A stretch of 5,481 bases of DNA from JAKAWQ01 sp035503055 (GTDB taxonomy: Bacteria > Pseudomonadota > Alphaproteobacteria > Acetobacterales > Acetobacteraceae). Both the position numbers and the translations under genes were made by a program. Location: contig DATJTV010000166.1 in the NCBI GenBank assembly GCA_035503055.1, positions 1 through 5,481 on the forward strand, written 5' to 3'. Shown here piece by piece: positions 4,909 to 5,481 of this stretch. How positions within the stretch are numbered: position 1 is the stretch's first letter; the number at the start of each line of letters is the position of its first letter. The notes under the pieces are model-generated. The model saw nothing but the letters and a program-made list of their open reading frames with translations. It had not been told where the DNA came from and made no database searches.

Positions 4909-5481
4909 ATGAACGACGATCTGCAATTGCAGCAGCGCGTGCTCGACGAGCTCGAATTCGAGCCGAGCGTCGCGGCGGCGCATATCGGCGTGAGCGTCGG
5001 CCGGGGCGTGGTGACGCTGACCGGCCACGTCGGCAGCTATACGGAGAAATATGCGGCCGAGCGCGCCGCGCGCAGGGTCAAGGGCGTCAAGGCGGTGGCG
5101 ATGGAGCTCGATGTCCGGCTGGCCGAGGACCGCAAGATCGCCGACGACGAGATTGCCGAGCGGGCCGTGCGCATCCTCGGCTGGGACGTCTCGGTGCCGG
5201 CCGAGAAGATCACCGTCCGGGTCGAGCACGGCATGGTCTCGCTGGGCGGCGAGGTGGAATGGCAGTTCCAGCGCAGCGCCGCCGAGCACGACATCCGCAA
5301 GCTGAGCGGCGTCCGCGCGGTGATCAACAACATCACCCTGGCACCGCAGGTTCAGGCGGAGGACGTGCACGCAAAGATCCGTGCCGCATTGGAGCGCAAT
5401 GCGGAGGTCGAGGCAAAAAATATCGTCGTCGGCGTGAGCGGAGGCAAGGTCACGCTGACCGGCCGGGTCGGCGATTGGACC
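4909..5481 (+). CDS. Triple BON-domain protein, cytoplasmic type, 3'-truncated by the window edge
   Basis: An open frame from ATG 4909 runs to the end of the window without a stop, giving 191 residues. AAGGAG at 4894-4899 lies 9 nt upstream. Three BON repeats are visible. BON1 is about 5-72, with HIGVSVGRGVVTLTGHV then RVKGVKAVAMELDV. BON2 is about 79-146, with KITVRVEHGMVSLGGEV then KLSGVRAVINNITL. BON3 starts near 151 and is cut just after NIVVGVSGGKVTLTGRV. The repeated signature is V-x-G-x-V-x-L-x-G-x-V followed by a helix and (K/R)-x-(S/K)-GV-x-x-V. Comparable proteins are about 215-220 residues, so roughly 25 residues are missing. Unlike OsmY, no signal peptide is present, so it should be cytoplasmic. 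BON domains are thought to bind membranes, polysaccharide or other ligands; the role here is probably in stress or oxygen limitation. The FNR-type box upstream suggests induction at low oxygen. Charge is strongly acidic at the N-terminus. Confidence 0.93.
   Translation, partial: MNDDLQLQQRVLDELEFEPSVAAAHIGVSVGRGVVTLTGHVGSYTEKYAAERAARRVKGVKAVAMELDVRLAEDRKIADDEIAERAVRILGWDVSVPAEKITVRVEHGMVSLGGEVEWQFQRSAAEHDIRKLSGVRAVINNITLAPQVQAEDVHAKIRAALERNAEVEAKNIVVGVSGGKVTLTGRVGDWT

Noticed and set aside
4855..5370. A 171-codon minus-strand open frame antisense to the BON gene.
   Set aside because: It mirrors the codon pattern of the BON repeats, has no recognisable domain or RBS, and the sense frame is clearly the real gene.
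1..5481. A hidden defence system, prophage, transposon or other undescribed multi-gene system.
   Set aside because: All coding space is taken by six ordinary chromosomal genes with uniform composition; no integrase, transposase, CRISPR repeats, toxin-antitoxin pair or tRNA was seen.

Overview
This 5.5 kb window is high-GC (roughly 70% by eye), densely coding DNA. It looks like the chromosome of an alphaproteobacterium. Hyphomicrobiales (the Methylobacterium/Bosea/Chelatococcus type) is my best guess, from the protein families, a compound palindromic intergenic repeat of a style I associate with that order, and an FNR/FixK-type operator. That taxonomic call is inference. No mobile element, CRISPR array, tRNA or rRNA was seen.

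Layout: (1) 2-1024, plus strand, holds the 3' part of an M20D metallo-amidohydrolase (HipO/N-acyl-amino-acid hydrolase type). (2) Tail-to-tail with it, only 6 bp away, lies a 563-codon minus-strand gene (1031-2722). It encodes a three-domain serine hydrolase of the beta-lactamase fold, closest by memory to the D-aminopeptidases of MEROPS family S12. (3) A 175 bp divergent intergenic region (2723-2897) is mostly filled by a ~100 bp palindromic repeat element, which abuts a perfect TATAAT hexamer. (4) 2898-3539 encodes a small exported protein of unknown function, closed by a strong rho-independent terminator at 3597-3628. (5) 3692-4246 and 4262-4789 form a two-gene operon: an exported PEBP (YbhB/YbcL-type) protein, then a Dps ferritin-like protein with a complete ferroxidase ligand set. 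(6) After 119 bp containing a perfect FNR/FixK box (TTGAT-N4-ATCAA), a BON-domain protein starts at 4909 and runs off the right edge.

Functionally the right third reads as a stress and stationary-phase cluster: Dps for iron and DNA protection, a triple-BON protein under probable oxygen control, and a periplasmic PEBP protein. The left part carries two unrelated hydrolases of amide or peptide bonds, one metal-dependent and one serine-dependent, in convergent orientation.

I see no strong case for an undescribed multi-gene system. The points most worth following are the FNR-box promoter geometry in front of the BON gene, the compound repeat element with its possible promoter, and the uncharacterised exported protein at 2898.
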